From Chrysoperla carnea (lineage: Eukaryota > Arthropoda > Insecta > Neuroptera > Chrysopidae): DNA of 64,000 nt. The translations under genes were made by a program, and so were the position numbers. The DNA lies in contig NC_058338.1 in the NCBI RefSeq assembly GCF_905475395.1, forward strand, positions 2,419,001 to 2,483,000, written 5' to 3'. Under the pieces are notes generated by a model. That model was not told the DNA's origin, searched no databases, and worked only from the letters and a program-made list of their open reading frames with translations. This document shows positions 1-12,250 of the stretch, in pieces. How positions within the stretch are numbered: the first letter of the stretch is position 1; every line of letters begins with the position of its first letter.

Positions 1-546
1 CGCGTACGTAGATCTAAAATTTGACATAAATCCCAAGACTCAACAAAAAATTTAATTTTAAATGACAAAAAAAAGGAATTGGTATCACAGATATAAAATA
101 TATATATAGCCATACAGTAAGGATACATTGATATGTATATGTGTAACACTTTAATATATGTGACCATTGATGATGGTTCGTTCGTATTCACCCTCTTAAT
201 ACCCGCACATACCCACATTACATAGCTTGTAAGTTCTCTGGACTGGATGAGATGAGTCTGGTCCCTAACTAAATAATAATAACATATCTAAATATTATAT
301 ATATATCGTATAAAATTATATATCGATATAATAATTTGGACACCCTTGTCATCAACAGACATTCAAACATCACACATATTACAGATATTATATTTGTGGT
401 TCTCATATATATTACTTACATTATATACTTTTACAATTCTACAACCACAGTGTGCCGAGTTATGTGTATTTTTAACGCTCTTTCCAGCGTAACAAAATAA
501 CGTATGGACGTTACTAACAAATGTAAGGGAATTCACTCGTAAAAGC
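1..546. other. AT-rich non-coding stretch
   Basis: No coding region, RNA gene or recognisable element was seen here. Short open frames lack conserved motifs. Confidence 0.5.
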
Positions 547-1063
547 AATAAGGTATTCTACTATTTTTGAAAAAGTACTTCAAAATGTTGATTTTGCTAA
601 TAAAAAGCCACCAAAGATTTATTTCGGAAAAATACACAAACTTTCTTGCCAAAAACTTAAATTTTAAACCTTTTTTAAACTGTCAAAAACGTGGGCATCC
701 AATTTGATGACGTAATATGGGTATCACTATACGAAATAACACAAATAAGTTTGACAAATATATTCATAGACATCTGATTATAATCAATATAAATACTTAT
801 TATCTATGGATATAATAACCCAGCTGTCTACACTGAACTAATTGATGGTCTATGGCTCATACCGATATGACATCACAGCAGGGCTTGTCCGCGTTTTAGG
901 TCACGTGATATACAGTTTAAAAATTACGATTTTTAATTTTAATATTTTAAAAGAAAAATGTGCTTTTATGACTCGAAATCAGAATATTTAAGTATATTTT
1001 TACAGAAATTTTAACTTTTTTTAAATTTCATAATTTATTTTTGACTAACGATAATACCCTATT
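547..1063 (+). repeat. MITE-like family M1, copy 1
   Basis: One of four related copies in the window (also 3402-3896, 25322-25797, and 15455-15829 reversed). The left end reads AATAAGGTATTCTAC (AATAGGGTATTCTAC in copy 2) and the right end reads CGATAATACCCTATT, so the ends form a short inverted repeat around AATAGGGTATT. Shared interior landmarks are TAATAAAAAGCCACC, GATGACGTAATAT and GGTCACGTGATA. No transposase is encoded. The class is unknown; a non-autonomous DNA transposon is the best guess. Confidence 0.7.
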
Positions 1064-2640
1064 AGGGCAAACTCAGCGGGAAATTGTCGATAAAAGAGTT
1101 ACAAATGTTGGGTAACAAATTCAACAGCTGAATGTTTGCCGGTAAAGAGGGATGGCGGTTTAAAGGGGTGACAAACGGTTTTTTTGCGATTTGTGGCGTA
1201 AATACTCTTCCTATCAAAATAAGTTAAATGTAACAGTTTTCGACATTAAAGCAATCTTGAACAACATAACCTCAAAATTTTCGAGTAAAACGCAAAAAAC
1301 CATTTTATTGGTTTTTAATTTTATGTTCCGTGAAAAAAAATGCATAGTAGTTTCTGGGAAATTGATAAAAAAGAGTCTCTTTTCGCTCAAAAATTTTTTT
1401 TTAACGAACGACAATTTCCGCGACGGTCAATTTCTTCGTAAAGACATCAAAATTCATATAAAAAAATACAAATATATTACTATATGCAAAAAACATTCTT
1501 AAAATTGCAAAAAAACTGAAAAATTCAAGGTTTTTTCTTTCCTAATCACTTTCCTCACTTCATTTAAATTCAGAAATATTTAACTTTAATAAGTACCTGT
1601 AATGTTATTGTCCCTACAATGTAAGTTTTCAAAGAAAAGTGATTTTTATGCGAGAACCACCTTAAATAAAATATATATGTACTTATTATATAAATGTTAT
1701 TAGGCTCAACTTTTTATAATATGTATAATATTTTGAATGTGCTTGGCAGATTTAATTACCGTTTTATACTTTTTATTATTTGTTTATTATCATTTTATTA
1801 AAATTATATTTTATTATTACTTACACAATTAAGGGGAGACAAATTCTATTCGATTATATAATATTACCAGAAAAAAATGGGTGGTTTGTTTATAATATAC
1901 TGACCAAAATATAATAATTATATTACTACAACAGTTTTTAATCCAATTAATCTACGGAGGTCCAAAAATACATTCTTGTAGAAGAAACCAAGCCAAGAAA
2001 CATAGAGTTTTTTGTTTACGGCTGATGGAAGTTCGTCGAAAAAATTTGCAAAAGTAAAAAAAAAGCGGTTTTCTTAGGATTAAAATAAAAATTGACGTCC
2101 AATGCAAAAAAATTAAAAGGGAAAGTTTTAGGTCTCAAAAAAATTTATCGATTGATGTCTGGAAAACCCAATTTGGACGCGTAGGTGCCCAGAAAAATTG
2201 AAAAAATGAGCGAAAGTAGTCGTTTTTACATTTACTTATAACTTTTTTTCTTTTTCGATTCGAAAATAGACGACTTTCGTAAAACAGACACCTTTCCTCT
2301 TGGTCGAGAGATTATGGTAGAGCGATTTTTCGGGGCTTAATTACTTTATGTAGACTTCATTGATCATAAAATTTTAGCAGCAAGTGAAATTTTTTAATTT
2401 TTGATACCGAAATCGGGCCTTGAAAAAAATGAATGCTGAAAATACAACCAAAATCGAGTAATTTGTTTGTAATATGGTTATCGAAAATGGTATGGTTGTT
2501 TTTATATTCATTTGTCCTCATTATTTTGGTAATGAGGTGGCATTTTTGGCAGTGTTCAATGGCATCGCCAAGATTAAAATCCGGCTCTGAAATAAGGTAA
2601 ATATTCTCATTTCAAGAAAATTAAAATTTTCTTTTTGAGT
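1064..2640. other. non-coding, no recognisable element
   Basis: AT-rich sequence with short spurious open frames (for example 1191-1502) that show no domain or protein-like composition. I see no RNA gene or terminal repeat. Confidence 0.4.
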
Positions 2641-2644
2641 TATC

Positions 2645-2900
2645 AAGAAAAGTTGGTTTGGGCACGTTCAGAGAATGGAAGACGCCAGGATGCCGAAGAA
2701 GATACTTAACGCCAAGATCTATGCTACCAGGAAGAGAGGAAGTCCAAGGCTCAGATTGATCGTTTAGGTGCTGGATGATTTGAGGACAATGCGAGTCACT
2801 GGATGGGGAACCAAGACCCAGGACTGCAACGACTGAAGGCGCATTGTGGAGGAGGCCAAGCCCACGTCGGGCTGTAGCGCCTATTGTTGTTGTTGCTGTT
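2645..2900 (+). mobile_element. LINE fragment, degenerate end of reverse transcriptase ORF
   Basis: Translation from about 2650 gives [16 protein letters not shown], then [24 protein letters not shown] and RRIVEEAKP. This is the layout of the extreme C-terminus of many non-LTR retrotransposon polymerases (WxGHVxRM, RGRPRxRW, WRxxVEEAK). Two in-frame stops (after RLRLIV and before RRIVEEAK) show it is dead. It ends in a short TGT-repeat tail near 2884-2897, as LINE 3' ends often do. It is a different family from the LINE at 60225. RTE-like is my best guess for the clade. Confidence 0.75.
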
Positions 2901-3401
2901 TCAAGAAAAAACATTTTTGATTCAAGGAAATATATCTTACGTCAGAGTGTTAATAATTATTGAATTGTTATGCGTTAAATCAAAATGCGTTTGATTAATT
3001 AATTAATATGATAGACAGATATAGACAGATAGACACATTTTTAGACAAGATATTTGTTTAAAGATATATAAAATATCTATTTATCTCTTACAGATATTTA
3101 TAAATCTGATGGTATTAAATAATGTTAAAGTCTGTTATTAAATATGACATGTGTTGACTTTACATTGTCAGTTCTTATTAAATACCTTTCTTTAAAAATC
3201 ACTTACTGCTAGTCACTGTTAGTTAAAGTCACTAACAGTAGTTACTTCAAAGAGTTCTTTCTTTATTCGTAGGCATTTTAAAATAAATGTATACTTACTT
3301 TTATTTGTTAACTTTTACTAACATGTGTTAACTCAGTGCAGTCGTATCTTATTATATCTCAAGTCTGTTGTGAAAGCGCGTTCTTCCTTATTCTTTTATC
3401 C
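2901..3401. other. non-coding AT-rich spacer
   Basis: Contains ATAGACAGATAGACA-type short repeats near 3010-3035 and nothing gene-like. Confidence 0.4.
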
Positions 3402-3896
3402 AATAGGGTATTCTACTCTTTTTGAAAAAGTATTTCAAATGTCGATTTTGTTAATAAAAAGCCACCAAAGATTTATGCCGGAAAAATACACACGCTTTCT
3501 TGCCAAAAACTTAAATTTTAAACTTTTTTTAAACTGTCAAAAACGTGGACATCCAATTTGATGACGTAATATCGGTATCATTACACGAAATAATACAAAT
3601 AAGTTTGACAGATATATTCATAGACATCTGATTATAATAAATATAAATACTTATTATCTATGTATATATTATACCCAGCTGTCTACATAGAATTAACTGA
3701 TAGTCTATGACTCATACCGCTATGACATCACAGCAAGGCGTTTTAGGTCACGTGATACACAGTTTTAAAATTACGATTTTTAAAAGAAAAATATGCTTTT
3801 ATTACTCGAAATCAGAATATTTAATTATATTTTTACATCAATTTTTACTTTTTTCAAATTTCATGATTTATTTTTGACTAACGATAATGCCCTATT
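3402..3896 (+). repeat. MITE-like family M1, copy 2
   Basis: Begins AATAGGGTATTCTACTC and ends ATAATGCCCTATT, giving the clearest terminal inverted repeat of the family. The interior matches 547-1063 almost end to end, with a short deletion near 3750. The 78-residue open frame at 3325-3561 runs from flank into repeat and is not a gene. Confidence 0.72.
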
Positions 3897-4224
3897 GGTG
3901 GATATGATGATTTACCGTAATTTTCAAGCCTTTCGATTATATTTTGTGATGTTACATAGGTATACCTATAAATCTTGTTACGCCACTGTTTTTAAACAAC
4001 AGGTAGGTCTTTTAATAATAATTCAACATATTATTTTAATATTTACTAATTGATTGAGATGTAATATTTCTGTTTTCAGTTACAATGCATCCAAATGTTT
4101 CTTTCTTGTTCGGTTTTGGATTCGAATAGTACTACCGGAGCTGTGCTCGAAAATATTGTCATGACTATTTCCCGGTGGGCTTAAGATATAAACTAAAATA
4201 ATTGCTCTTTATTAACTCATGCTA

Positions 4225-4620
4225 TTGATTCATGGAGACGAATGGTAGTATTCAACTTCCACAAACTACTCTTCCACGATTACTTGAATTCGTCGGACTT
4301 TTATACTCATTGGGGCAGAGATCTTACCGTGAAAAACATTTTTAATAATAATATCACACTTGGTTCCAACAACACTAACAATATTATTCCTTGCCGACGC
4401 CATATTGACAGTGCGTGGATTTCGGGCGCCAGTTGGCAGAAAGTGGAATTAAATATAAATGATTAGGCTAACCAAGTAGTTATCGATAAAAATCATTTGC
4501 CTAGCTGTTTAATTGAATCGCTGATTATCGTACAGGTCGCTAGTTAAACGGTGCCGTTTAGTAAAAAGGCTAGGCTGTTAATTGAACGACTAATTAAGCT
4601 AGTTGACTTAGACAGAAATG
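4225..4620 (+). repeat. dispersed repeat family M2, copy 1
   Basis: Shares TCATTTGCCTAGCT, GTGCTGTTTAGTAAAAA-like and TTAATTGAACG..CTAATTAAG with the right arm of the element at 23222-24296. It also shares CACACTTGGTTCCAA and GCCATATTGACAGTG with that element's interior read in reverse. It is therefore a second copy of one non-autonomous inverted-repeat family. Confidence 0.6.
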
Positions 4621-5980
4621 CAAAACAGTTATAGAAAGTTGAATGTATGGGCCATAAGAGTTGTATTCACAAGAACAACTTGCTTAACCCAAATTTCAAC
4701 TTTCGTAGCATGTTCTAAAACGCTACTCTCCGAGCAAATGTAAGTGGAATGATTTATAAATAGTATATATTTGAACGTTTATCTCAAGTTCGCGAGGAAC
4801 TACTATTTACCATTCATTACTTCCAACCCGGCTCCGGTACTAAAGTAAAAAAGTTGCATTGTCAGGGTACCCAGAATATAATTATGGTCTTGTAAGATAT
4901 AGGTAAGTCCATAAGTTACAACCTTCAACATGACTTCAAGGTGGGTGGCTACTGAGCATTTATACTTACTTTTATTGTACTGTTTTAATAATAAAATCAT
5001 GTCAGCAACTTTTTAACTTTTTTTTTTTTTTAAATATTTACCTCGCATATCCATACTACAAATTAAGAATAGATATTTCTTGGAAAGGAGCGGGAGTGGG
5101 TGAAAACCCCTTACAAATTTACAACCCAATACGACAGTGGGAAAAAAATTTTATTAGTTGAATTAATTGGTCTACGAAAAGTAAAAGTTTGCTCTTACCT
5201 ACTCTTATAGCACGTCAAAGCATACTGGACTACTTAGACAGTCATAGCTAAAAGTACATACAAGCATAAAATCAAACATATAATAGTATCTTTCTTATAC
5301 ACATTGCTTAATGTGTATATGTACTCTCTCACACTCATTTATGTACTATGAGAAACGATTTAAAAAACGATTTTTTTGGGGTCGGTGAACACGAATATAA
5401 CTGGGTACCCTGGATGGAAAACCTAAATAGCTTTTTTTCATTCTCTTTCTTCTTTTTTGTTTCTAACTTTTGTAGTTTTTTTTGTGCTGATAAACGCTTT
5501 CGTTGAATTTTTCTAGACATTATTCCGAATCTAACAAACTATCACATGTATTTTTTCGACCAATATTTCTATATTTCATCAATTTGTTTATGTTGACTAG
5601 ACTATTAAGTATATATAGTACCTACATTCGCATACTTAGAACATTTGTCGAATTTTGACTAGATGAATAAAGATTCTACCATGTTTCTAGTAAGTAGAAG
5701 TACTACCAAATACAATAAACCCAGACACACGATAAAGACAATTGAAGTGGTTTGTAGTTGTTGAGTTTATATCAACTATATTCGTATAGCAGCTCTACAT
5801 AAGGTATTTAGCTCAAGGGAGCAAATCTCTTATTAAACATTCTACTACCTACATTTTACTGTGTATTTCAAAAGTATGTATCCATATTACTTTCGTGATA
5901 TTTATAAATAGATGTACTAATCGACACCGAATTTCGATACACGACGCAAAGCATTGGTAATGTGTTAATCAGTCTATATC
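4621..5980. other. non-coding, no clear element
   Basis: No gene is supported. Around 5942-5981 a segment (GCAAAGCATTGGTAATGTG..TCAGTCTATAT) resembles the terminal arm of the foldback element at 34438-35190, so this looks like a fragment of that family. Confidence 0.4.
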
Positions 5981-5984
5981 CAAG

Positions 5985-6153
5985 GGGGCTTTTTTAAGTT
6001 TACATATGCTTGAAACTCGAAAAAAAAGCTTTTATCGATAAATGAAGCTTTAAGTGAAAAGTTTTAGGTGTGTATGTGCACATCATACGCAGACATTTAA
6101 CTTGACCCAGGTTTTCAAGATCAATGAAAAGCTAACTCTACTCCATAAGTGGT
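5985..6153 (-). mobile_element. truncated copy of Tc1-like MITE family T1
   Basis: Starts with the terminal-repeat-like TTTTTTAAGTTTACATATGC and GAAACTCGAAAA. It continues to AACTTGACCCAGGTTTTCAAG and CTAACTCTACTCCAT, which matches the right arm of the element at 13966-14585 in reverse. It stops where the foldback at 6160 begins, so the foldback probably inserted into it. Confidence 0.6.
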
Positions 6154-6159
6154 AATATA

Positions 6160-6478
6160 AAAAAAAAAACTTTTTACAAAAAGAAAACCGACTTCAAAAG
6201 AAAAACATTTCCAAAACAAATTAATATGCACTAAAAAGTAAAAAAATAACGATAATATAATGTAGTTAAAATTATTGTTAATTTTGGAGTCGGTGTCAGC
6301 CAAGGAGACAACTCTGATAGAACAGTTTGCTACATTAGCTTGACTGACACCGACTCCAAAAATAACAATAATTTTAACTACATTAAATTATCGTTATTTT
6401 TTTACTTTTTAGTGCATATTAATTTGTTTTGGAAAAGTTTTTCTTTTGAAGTCGGTTTTCTTTTTGTTAAAAGTTTTT
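6160..6478. mobile_element. long foldback (hairpin) element, copy 1
   Basis: Two arms of about 140 bp, running from ACCGACTTCAAAAG to GGAGTCGGTGTCAG on the left, are repeated in reverse on the right with few differences. The central loop is about 40 bp. Both arms carry ACCGACTTC at the outside and GACACCGACTCC at the inside. The short ORFs seen here on the minus strand are by-products of the arms. A second copy lies at 9840-10380. Confidence 0.8.
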
Positions 6479-6479
6479 A

Positions 6480-6670
6480 TTATTTAGTGATTTTTAGTGA
6501 ATCCGAAGTACACTAACTAATTTATCACTAAAAAAAGAATCATCGAAATCGATTGGCGTGATATTGAGTTATTCGTCTTCCTGTCGTGCATGCTTAATGC
6601 AAATTTCAGACTTTTATGATTTTCTCATGGATACCGCTATCAGAACTCGATCTCGAATGAAATGGGTACG
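6480..6670 (-). repeat. repeat flanking the foldback
   Basis: AGTGATTTTTAGTGAA, ACTAATTTATCACTAAA, GATATTGAGTTATTCGTC and ATCAGAACTC are the reverse complement of 9960-10165. There they again adjoin a foldback, so the two parts belong to one composite family. Confidence 0.6.
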
Positions 6671-7114
6671 CTTAGAATGATGATTATTATACTTTATTAT
6701 ATAGTTTTCCGTACATAGCCAACCAAAGTTGACACTCTGTATACATTCTTAAAGTACTTAAAATTTAGTGATTACAAACACTATAATTTTCATGACTAAT
6801 TGTTGCTAAGAGTAACACGAATCCCCTTAATAAATGACAAAGGTAGAATTCACATAGAATTTATATTAGAAGATATAGGCTTACACAGATCATCCATCAG
6901 GTCAAGTGATTCATTCCTTTCCTAATAATCTAATATTATAATTATAGAGTTCAAAGTTATACAGGAGAGATAGAGATCAATAATGATTCTAAGCTAAGCT
7001 TAAGCTACAATAAGCTTTGTAACAGATTAATAATAATTATCTAAAAGTTATATTATTAAATTCCATTTCAAATCAACGCTGGTTGTATGTAAATTGAGAA
7101 GTTTATTTACGTAA
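6671..7114. other. non-coding AT-rich spacer
   Basis: Nothing gene-like. A GACACTCTGTA word near 6730 resembles a Tc1-like terminus but has no visible partner. Confidence 0.35.
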
Positions 7115-7200
7115 CTAGCTGACCCTGTGAACTTTGTTTAACCTACAATTATTGATTATAACTTTTGATCAACAATTATTAATTTTAAATTAACACGTAC
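7115..7200 (-). mobile_element. Helitron-like 3' end
   Basis: The plus strand reads CTAGCTGACCCTGTGAAC at 7115. On the minus strand this is a terminus ending ..CAGGGTCAGCTAG followed by T, the CTRR-type end and T flank typical of Helitrons. The other end could not be delimited. Confidence 0.5.
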
Positions 7201-7699
7201 AGTTCGAATTATACATTAAAAGCTATTGCTTAGGTCACTTGCTTAGATCACCCTCCCCCTGGAAGCCCACCCTCACTTAATCTACCCGCTAAACACAAAC
7301 TTTATTCCTATTTCTAAAAAAATTATACCCATATTCCGTTTATTCGCTTTAGAAGTTCAATTGCAAATTATTCTTTCTTACTAATACAGTGTTTCTTACT
7401 AACATGTATGATAAAACGATAATTTCTGTTTATCGATTTATAAAGAAACATTCCTAACATACTACTTATGAGAAGAATATTTAGAATTCTCTTTAAACCA
7501 TATGAAGTTAAGAAAACCTTAGTAACATTACATTGGACTCCCCATACAAACTATCATTCCTTTTTTTACCACTTTAGAGTAGAAGTAGGAGGACGAAAAA
7601 TACCGAATGTACAAAAAAAATTGTATGAAAATCGATCATGCCGTTTCGGAGAAGTAAGAATACAAACACCGTGACATATTTTTTTTATATTAAGTTATA

Positions 7700-8015
7700 A
7701 AAAAAGATTTTTGCTATCAATTACTGTCTAAACTATTTGGTTTTCAAAAAAATGTTTCAAACAATAAATGTTCACGTATTTATAAAGAACAACTTTCTTA
7801 ATATAAATCGTTCATCTGATGTTTGTCAGTTATGAATCAGAGTGAGCTTTTAATTGAACCTGAAAACTTAGATGTAACTCGATGCTGATATAAAATGTGT
7901 GCCTTTGAAACAAACATTTTTCGCTTGAAACATTTTCCTGGATTTTCATTTATCGAATTTCAAACATATGTCCACTTAAAAAAAACTAGCTTGTATACTT
8001 ATTCTTTTTCTAAGA
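7700..8015 (+). mobile_element. diverged fragment of Tc1-like MITE family T1
   Basis: GCTATCAATTACTGTCTAAAC matches 14163-14185 in reverse. GAATCAGAGTGAGCTTTTAATTGA and the ..TTTCAAACATATG end match 14425-14560 directly. No target duplication is visible. Confidence 0.5.
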
Positions 8016-8268
8016 TATTGCGTTTACTCGTTATGTCATTAGAAATACCTTAAAGAATACTAAAATTGGCTATGTCCATTGAAAACTCGAAAAACTTTCG
8101 TTTATTTTGTATATAAAGAACTAAAAAGCATGTAAAAAGTATGCTCAGTTTACTTTCGGTCAGTTAAACTACCCCCATATTTACCTGTACTAAAAGTGGT
8201 GTGTATGCCTTATAACATTATATACTCCCTTTACTCTCTAAGTCCTTCGATACCAAAATGTATGAGAA

Positions 8269-8310
8269 CTAGCCGCTCGCTACGCTACCCAAGTGGGAAG
8301 CTATTTATTT
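8269..8310 (-). mobile_element. Helitron-like 3' terminus fragment
   Basis: CTAGCCGCTCGCTACGCTACCC on the plus strand reads as a GC-rich end finishing in CTAG with a T flank on the minus strand. This is short, so the call is tentative. Confidence 0.35.
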
Positions 8311-8830
8311 TATTTAGCGTAACAAATTAGTGTTGTTAAGAATAAAATATTTTTATGTTCTAATTTTAATTCTATCAATTTTTATTTGGAATTAAATATC
8401 AAATCTGTTTTAAAACAAGGATATCGATTTTCATTATAAACCAGACAGTACACAGGATTAACAATAAAATGATCAAATCTGCATTCGTTTCAACCAAAAT
8501 TTCCGAACTTTTATCATTCTAAAATCAAAAAAATTAATTTTACGGACATTCTACCTTAAAACAAAGTTATCGACAACAAAAAATCCATGAAGTCATCGAA
8601 AAACACGGAAGCGGCATTTGATAACCAAACTTATTGTTAACAACCGTCCAAAAAGTAGTAATAAGTGTCTATTTAAAAAATAAATTCAACAAGATCAATG
8701 AATTAGAAGATTTTAAAAAACCAACACAATTATGAAGACCTTTCAGTCGCCATTTATTTGATTTTTAAGACCAATAGTTAAAGCTATCTGCAAATTCTCA
8801 ACTCCCCATCATTTATAATTTTGGAGAAAA
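8311..8830. other. non-coding spacer
   Basis: I see no gene or delimitable element. Confidence 0.35.
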
Positions 8831-9215
8831 TAGACACCATAGTTTTGTCCTAATTTACGCCCTCACGGATAAGTGATGTTTACGAAAACATGGTTCAAGC
8901 CAAAGTTGTTAATTTTTTATAAGAAACATTTTTTACCTTTAAATTTTTGTTCTATCCCTAACGGTTTACAAGATGGGTCCTACGGATCCAAGACTCAATT
9001 GACTAATATTGTTCATTTACGAAGTCAACGTTATTTTTAACGATAAAAAAATTTCAGCTTGATATCTCTTTTCATTTTTATGTTCTCGTGATGACGGGCG
9101 CCTATATCAAAATTTTATTCATAGCATCAATATTTCTAAGCGTTACAAACTTGAAACTAAAATGATTATATACCTTGACATATATTTCATATATAAAGGA
9201 TATACAAATGTGTAG
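8831..9215 (+). repeat. dispersed repeat family R, copy A (5' truncated)
   Basis: Carries the family landmarks GCCCTCACGG.TAA, GGTTTACAAGATGGGT, TTTCAGCTTGATATC and AGCGTTACAAACTTG. It also has the 3'-terminal imperfect palindrome TATACCTTGACATATATTTC..ATATA. At least nine copies or pieces lie in the window, in both orientations, and none is coding. The full unit is about 560 bp (see 38715-39275). Confidence 0.7.
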
Positions 9216-9839
9216 TTATAGTTATTCTGTTTTTTTGGTGTTTGATTGTACTAAAAATAAATTTAAAATTTAATCTATTTTTTATTAAAAATATTTTCGA
9301 TTTATTTCATTAAAGTAAATTTTTTTTACACCCACGTTATGAAATAAAAAACTTTACTGCAAAAAACTTTCTTGTCGTAACTACGCTTAGATTATAATAA
9401 AGGTCTCATTTGTTGAAAATTTTGTCACTAAACAAATCAAGTTACGGTTCTTTATCTCTAAACTCATTCAGTTATTTGATGGTAAAAATGGTGGAAGCGC
9501 AAGTAAATATATTTTATGTAGTAAGAATGGATATGACATACAACTTATCTGCGTTCCCACCATTTATTTAATTCCTGAAATTGAAGAAATTGTGTTATTG
9601 AGTATGCCTTTCAAGGAGTGTATTTCAACGTATTTTGACCCGCTGAATCCGAATTTTTAACTAGCTTATCGCTCAGATAAGTGGGAAATTTTTTATAAAC
9701 ACATTAATTGTTTATACGACCATAACTCCTAAATGATTGACAATTTTATGAATTAACTTTGTAAACAAAAATGATAATGAGTAAGGTCGGCGTACAACGC
9801 TTGGTTTAAAACGCCCGTAGATTGGCTAATAAATAATAT
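9216..9839. other. non-coding spacer
   Basis: Nothing supported. The stretch ends just before an ACCGACTTC repeat. Confidence 0.35.
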
Positions 9840-10380
9840 TTTTAACCGACTTCAAACAAAGAAGGAGGAGGTTATCAATTCGACTGTATTTTTTTTTTTT
9901 ATGTTTGTTATCTCAGAACTTTCGACTGGGTGAACCGATTTTGATGATTCTTTATCTATTTGAAAGCTAGTGCGTCCCGTGTGGTCCCATTTCATTTTGA
10001 TTGAGTTCTGATAACGGCATCACTGCGAAAACCATAAAAGTCTTAAATTTACATTAAGTATGCACGACAAGAGGACGAATAACTAAATATCACGCCAACC
10101 AATTTCGATGATTCTTTTTTAGTGATAAATTAGTTAGTGCACTTCAGGTTCACTAAAAATCACAAAATAAAAAAACCTTTTAACAAAAAGAAAACCGACT
10201 TCAAAAGAAAATTTTTTCCAAAACAAATTAAAATGCACTAAAAAGTAAAAAAATAACGATAATATAATGTAGTTAAAATTCTTGTTATTTTTGGAGTCGG
10301 TGATAGCCAAGCTAATGTAGCAAAGTGTTCTGTCAGAGTTGTTTCCTTGGCTGACACCGACTCCAAAAATAATGTAGTAG
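9840..10380 (+). mobile_element. foldback family, copy 2
   Basis: Begins ACCGACTTCAAACAAAGAAG, runs through TGAACCGATTTTGATGATTC, and ends with a hairpin at about 10178-10372. The left arm (ACCGACTTCAAAAG..GGAGTCGG) is complete. The right arm is cut to about 26 bp (GGCTGACACCGACTCC). The loop is inverted relative to copy 1 at 6160-6478. ORFs at 10134-10522 minus are arm by-products. Confidence 0.72.
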
Positions 10381-10908
10381 TCACGACAAGAAACGTTTTG
10401 CATACGAAATCCACCCAGCGCAAGGAATTAAAAATACAATTAATTTGAATATATTTATAAACGCTATAGTTTACAACCTCCTCAAATTTATTACAATAAT
10501 AAATTATTGTCACATTATACAAATATTTATTTATTTATATTTATAAATAAATAAATACTCTAGTTTTTAATGACCATATGATTAGGTATACTTTCATAGT
10601 TAATTAATTTTGAATAATATAAATAAAAACTTATACTAAGTCTTTTAAAACTATTGAGAATTAATCATCCAAAATTTCAATTTTTTTGAAGTGGGTAATA
10701 ATGGCACTAACTATACAAAACAGTCTTGAACAATACTTGCCTCTGAACTAAGCTAAGTATTTTTTTTAAAGTATTCTTCAGTATTGTAGTACAAAATAAA
10801 TAACTATAGAATGGCTTTCTTACGTAAACATATAATTTTATACAAATTATTACTGTGTAGGATACTTTGTCCTGAATTGGTTTGTAACATAAGGATTCAG
10901 TAGTTTTG
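10381..10908. other. non-coding AT-rich spacer
   Basis: No gene seen. A short ATTTATTTATAAATAAATAA palindrome lies near 10527-10556. Confidence 0.35.
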
Positions 10909-11065
10909 AAGAAAATGGACACCAAAGTTTTTTTCCTAAGTTGCGCCCTCGCGGGTAAACAGTGACGTTTACAAAAGAATGCTTCAAATAAAAATTGTTA
11001 ATTTTTTTAATTTTAACTTTTGTTTAAAGTATAACGGTTTACAAGATCGATCATTTTTCATTTGA
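10909..11065 (+). repeat. dispersed repeat family R, copy B (partial)
   Basis: GCGCCCTCGCGGGTAAACAG to ACGGTTTACAAGATCGATC matches the central part of the family. The lead-in (GAAGAAAATGGACACCA) also resembles that of copy A at 8825. Confidence 0.65.
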
Positions 11066-12250
11066 TTGAATGAGTCATCAATAGGGAATATTCATGAAAT
11101 TTAAATTTGGTTCAAATATTTTTCTACCGTAACTTTAATGACTGGACATTTCAACTAAACCATTATTTTAAGTAATTAATATCTTTTTAATTACTTAAAA
11201 TTCATTAATAAAAGTACAAATTCAGTGAGAGCATTTAAAAATTTCTAAAACGGAAATTCAAATTTTTATACGGACGTGACATCATAGTTACGGGCTTGTC
11301 AAATTTGTTAACATACTGTATGATATTAATTATTTACATTTTATATGGTATTTCATTAAATTATATTATTCTACGACTTTTTATTAGAAAACTTAATAAT
11401 AATGAGTGTAAATTCATTTTTTTTTAAGTGTAAATTATACATTGAACTGTCATCAATTGACAGATCACGCACTTATACGTCATCAACAGAGAGCGCCAAA
11501 AAAACTGCGTTTAAATATCTCAAAATTATAATGTATTTTAAATATTTTTTTACACTTAATTACAACATTTGTAAGCAGTATTTATATTTTTTACTTTGTT
11601 ATAACGGCGTAAACAATAAATTAAAAATATTTAAAAAAAAATACATGAATATTCCGTATTAAAATTAGCCTAGAACACATGGTAAATAAATAAATTTTAT
11701 ATAACCTTTACGATCTTGTAAATACAATAGTTAATGCCCCTTCGTCGCGTACTTTAAAGAGCTGTTGTATATCCTATTCGTACCTATATGTATAACGTTT
11801 GTTATTTCAAGTGGCTCTTTTTATATTTTTCGCTATTGTTACAAATATCACATTGCTACTCTATTTATTATAGCTATAGCAGCAATCTAATAATCACCAG
11901 CTTTCATTTTTTTGGAATTCAGTTACAAAATAATAATAATTTACCTCAATCCATATAAAACCAAAACCAAAAACCTTTAATACCACGATTATATCACCTA
12001 AAAAGAACTCCCTCACAAAAGAAGAACCTTTAGTTAGATTCCAAACGCAAGCTATAGATCAAAAATTTATTCGTATGAATTTATTTTTAAAAAAATTTAA
12101 TTAACCTTGATAGGATTTGAACTCTGATACTTTTCCTAATTAATCTGATGAAATTTGTCCATAGTTCATGTTTTTCTTTCAAAAAAATGAGTTGTGAGTT
12201 ATCAGAAGAAGTTAAAAGATAATTTAAAGTAAGAACAAGGAAATTTTATG
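11066..12250. other. non-coding AT-rich stretch
   Basis: The 86-residue open frame at 11402-11662 is Lys/Tyr/Phe-rich with no domain. I see no supported feature. Confidence 0.35.

Noticed and set aside
1191..1502. 103-residue Lys/Phe-rich ORF
   Set aside because: AT-rich chance frame with no motif, splice context or promoter evidence.
10134..10522. Two overlapping minus-strand ORFs near-identical to one at 6121-6303
   Set aside because: They translate the arms of the foldback family; the apparent conservation is that of the repeat.
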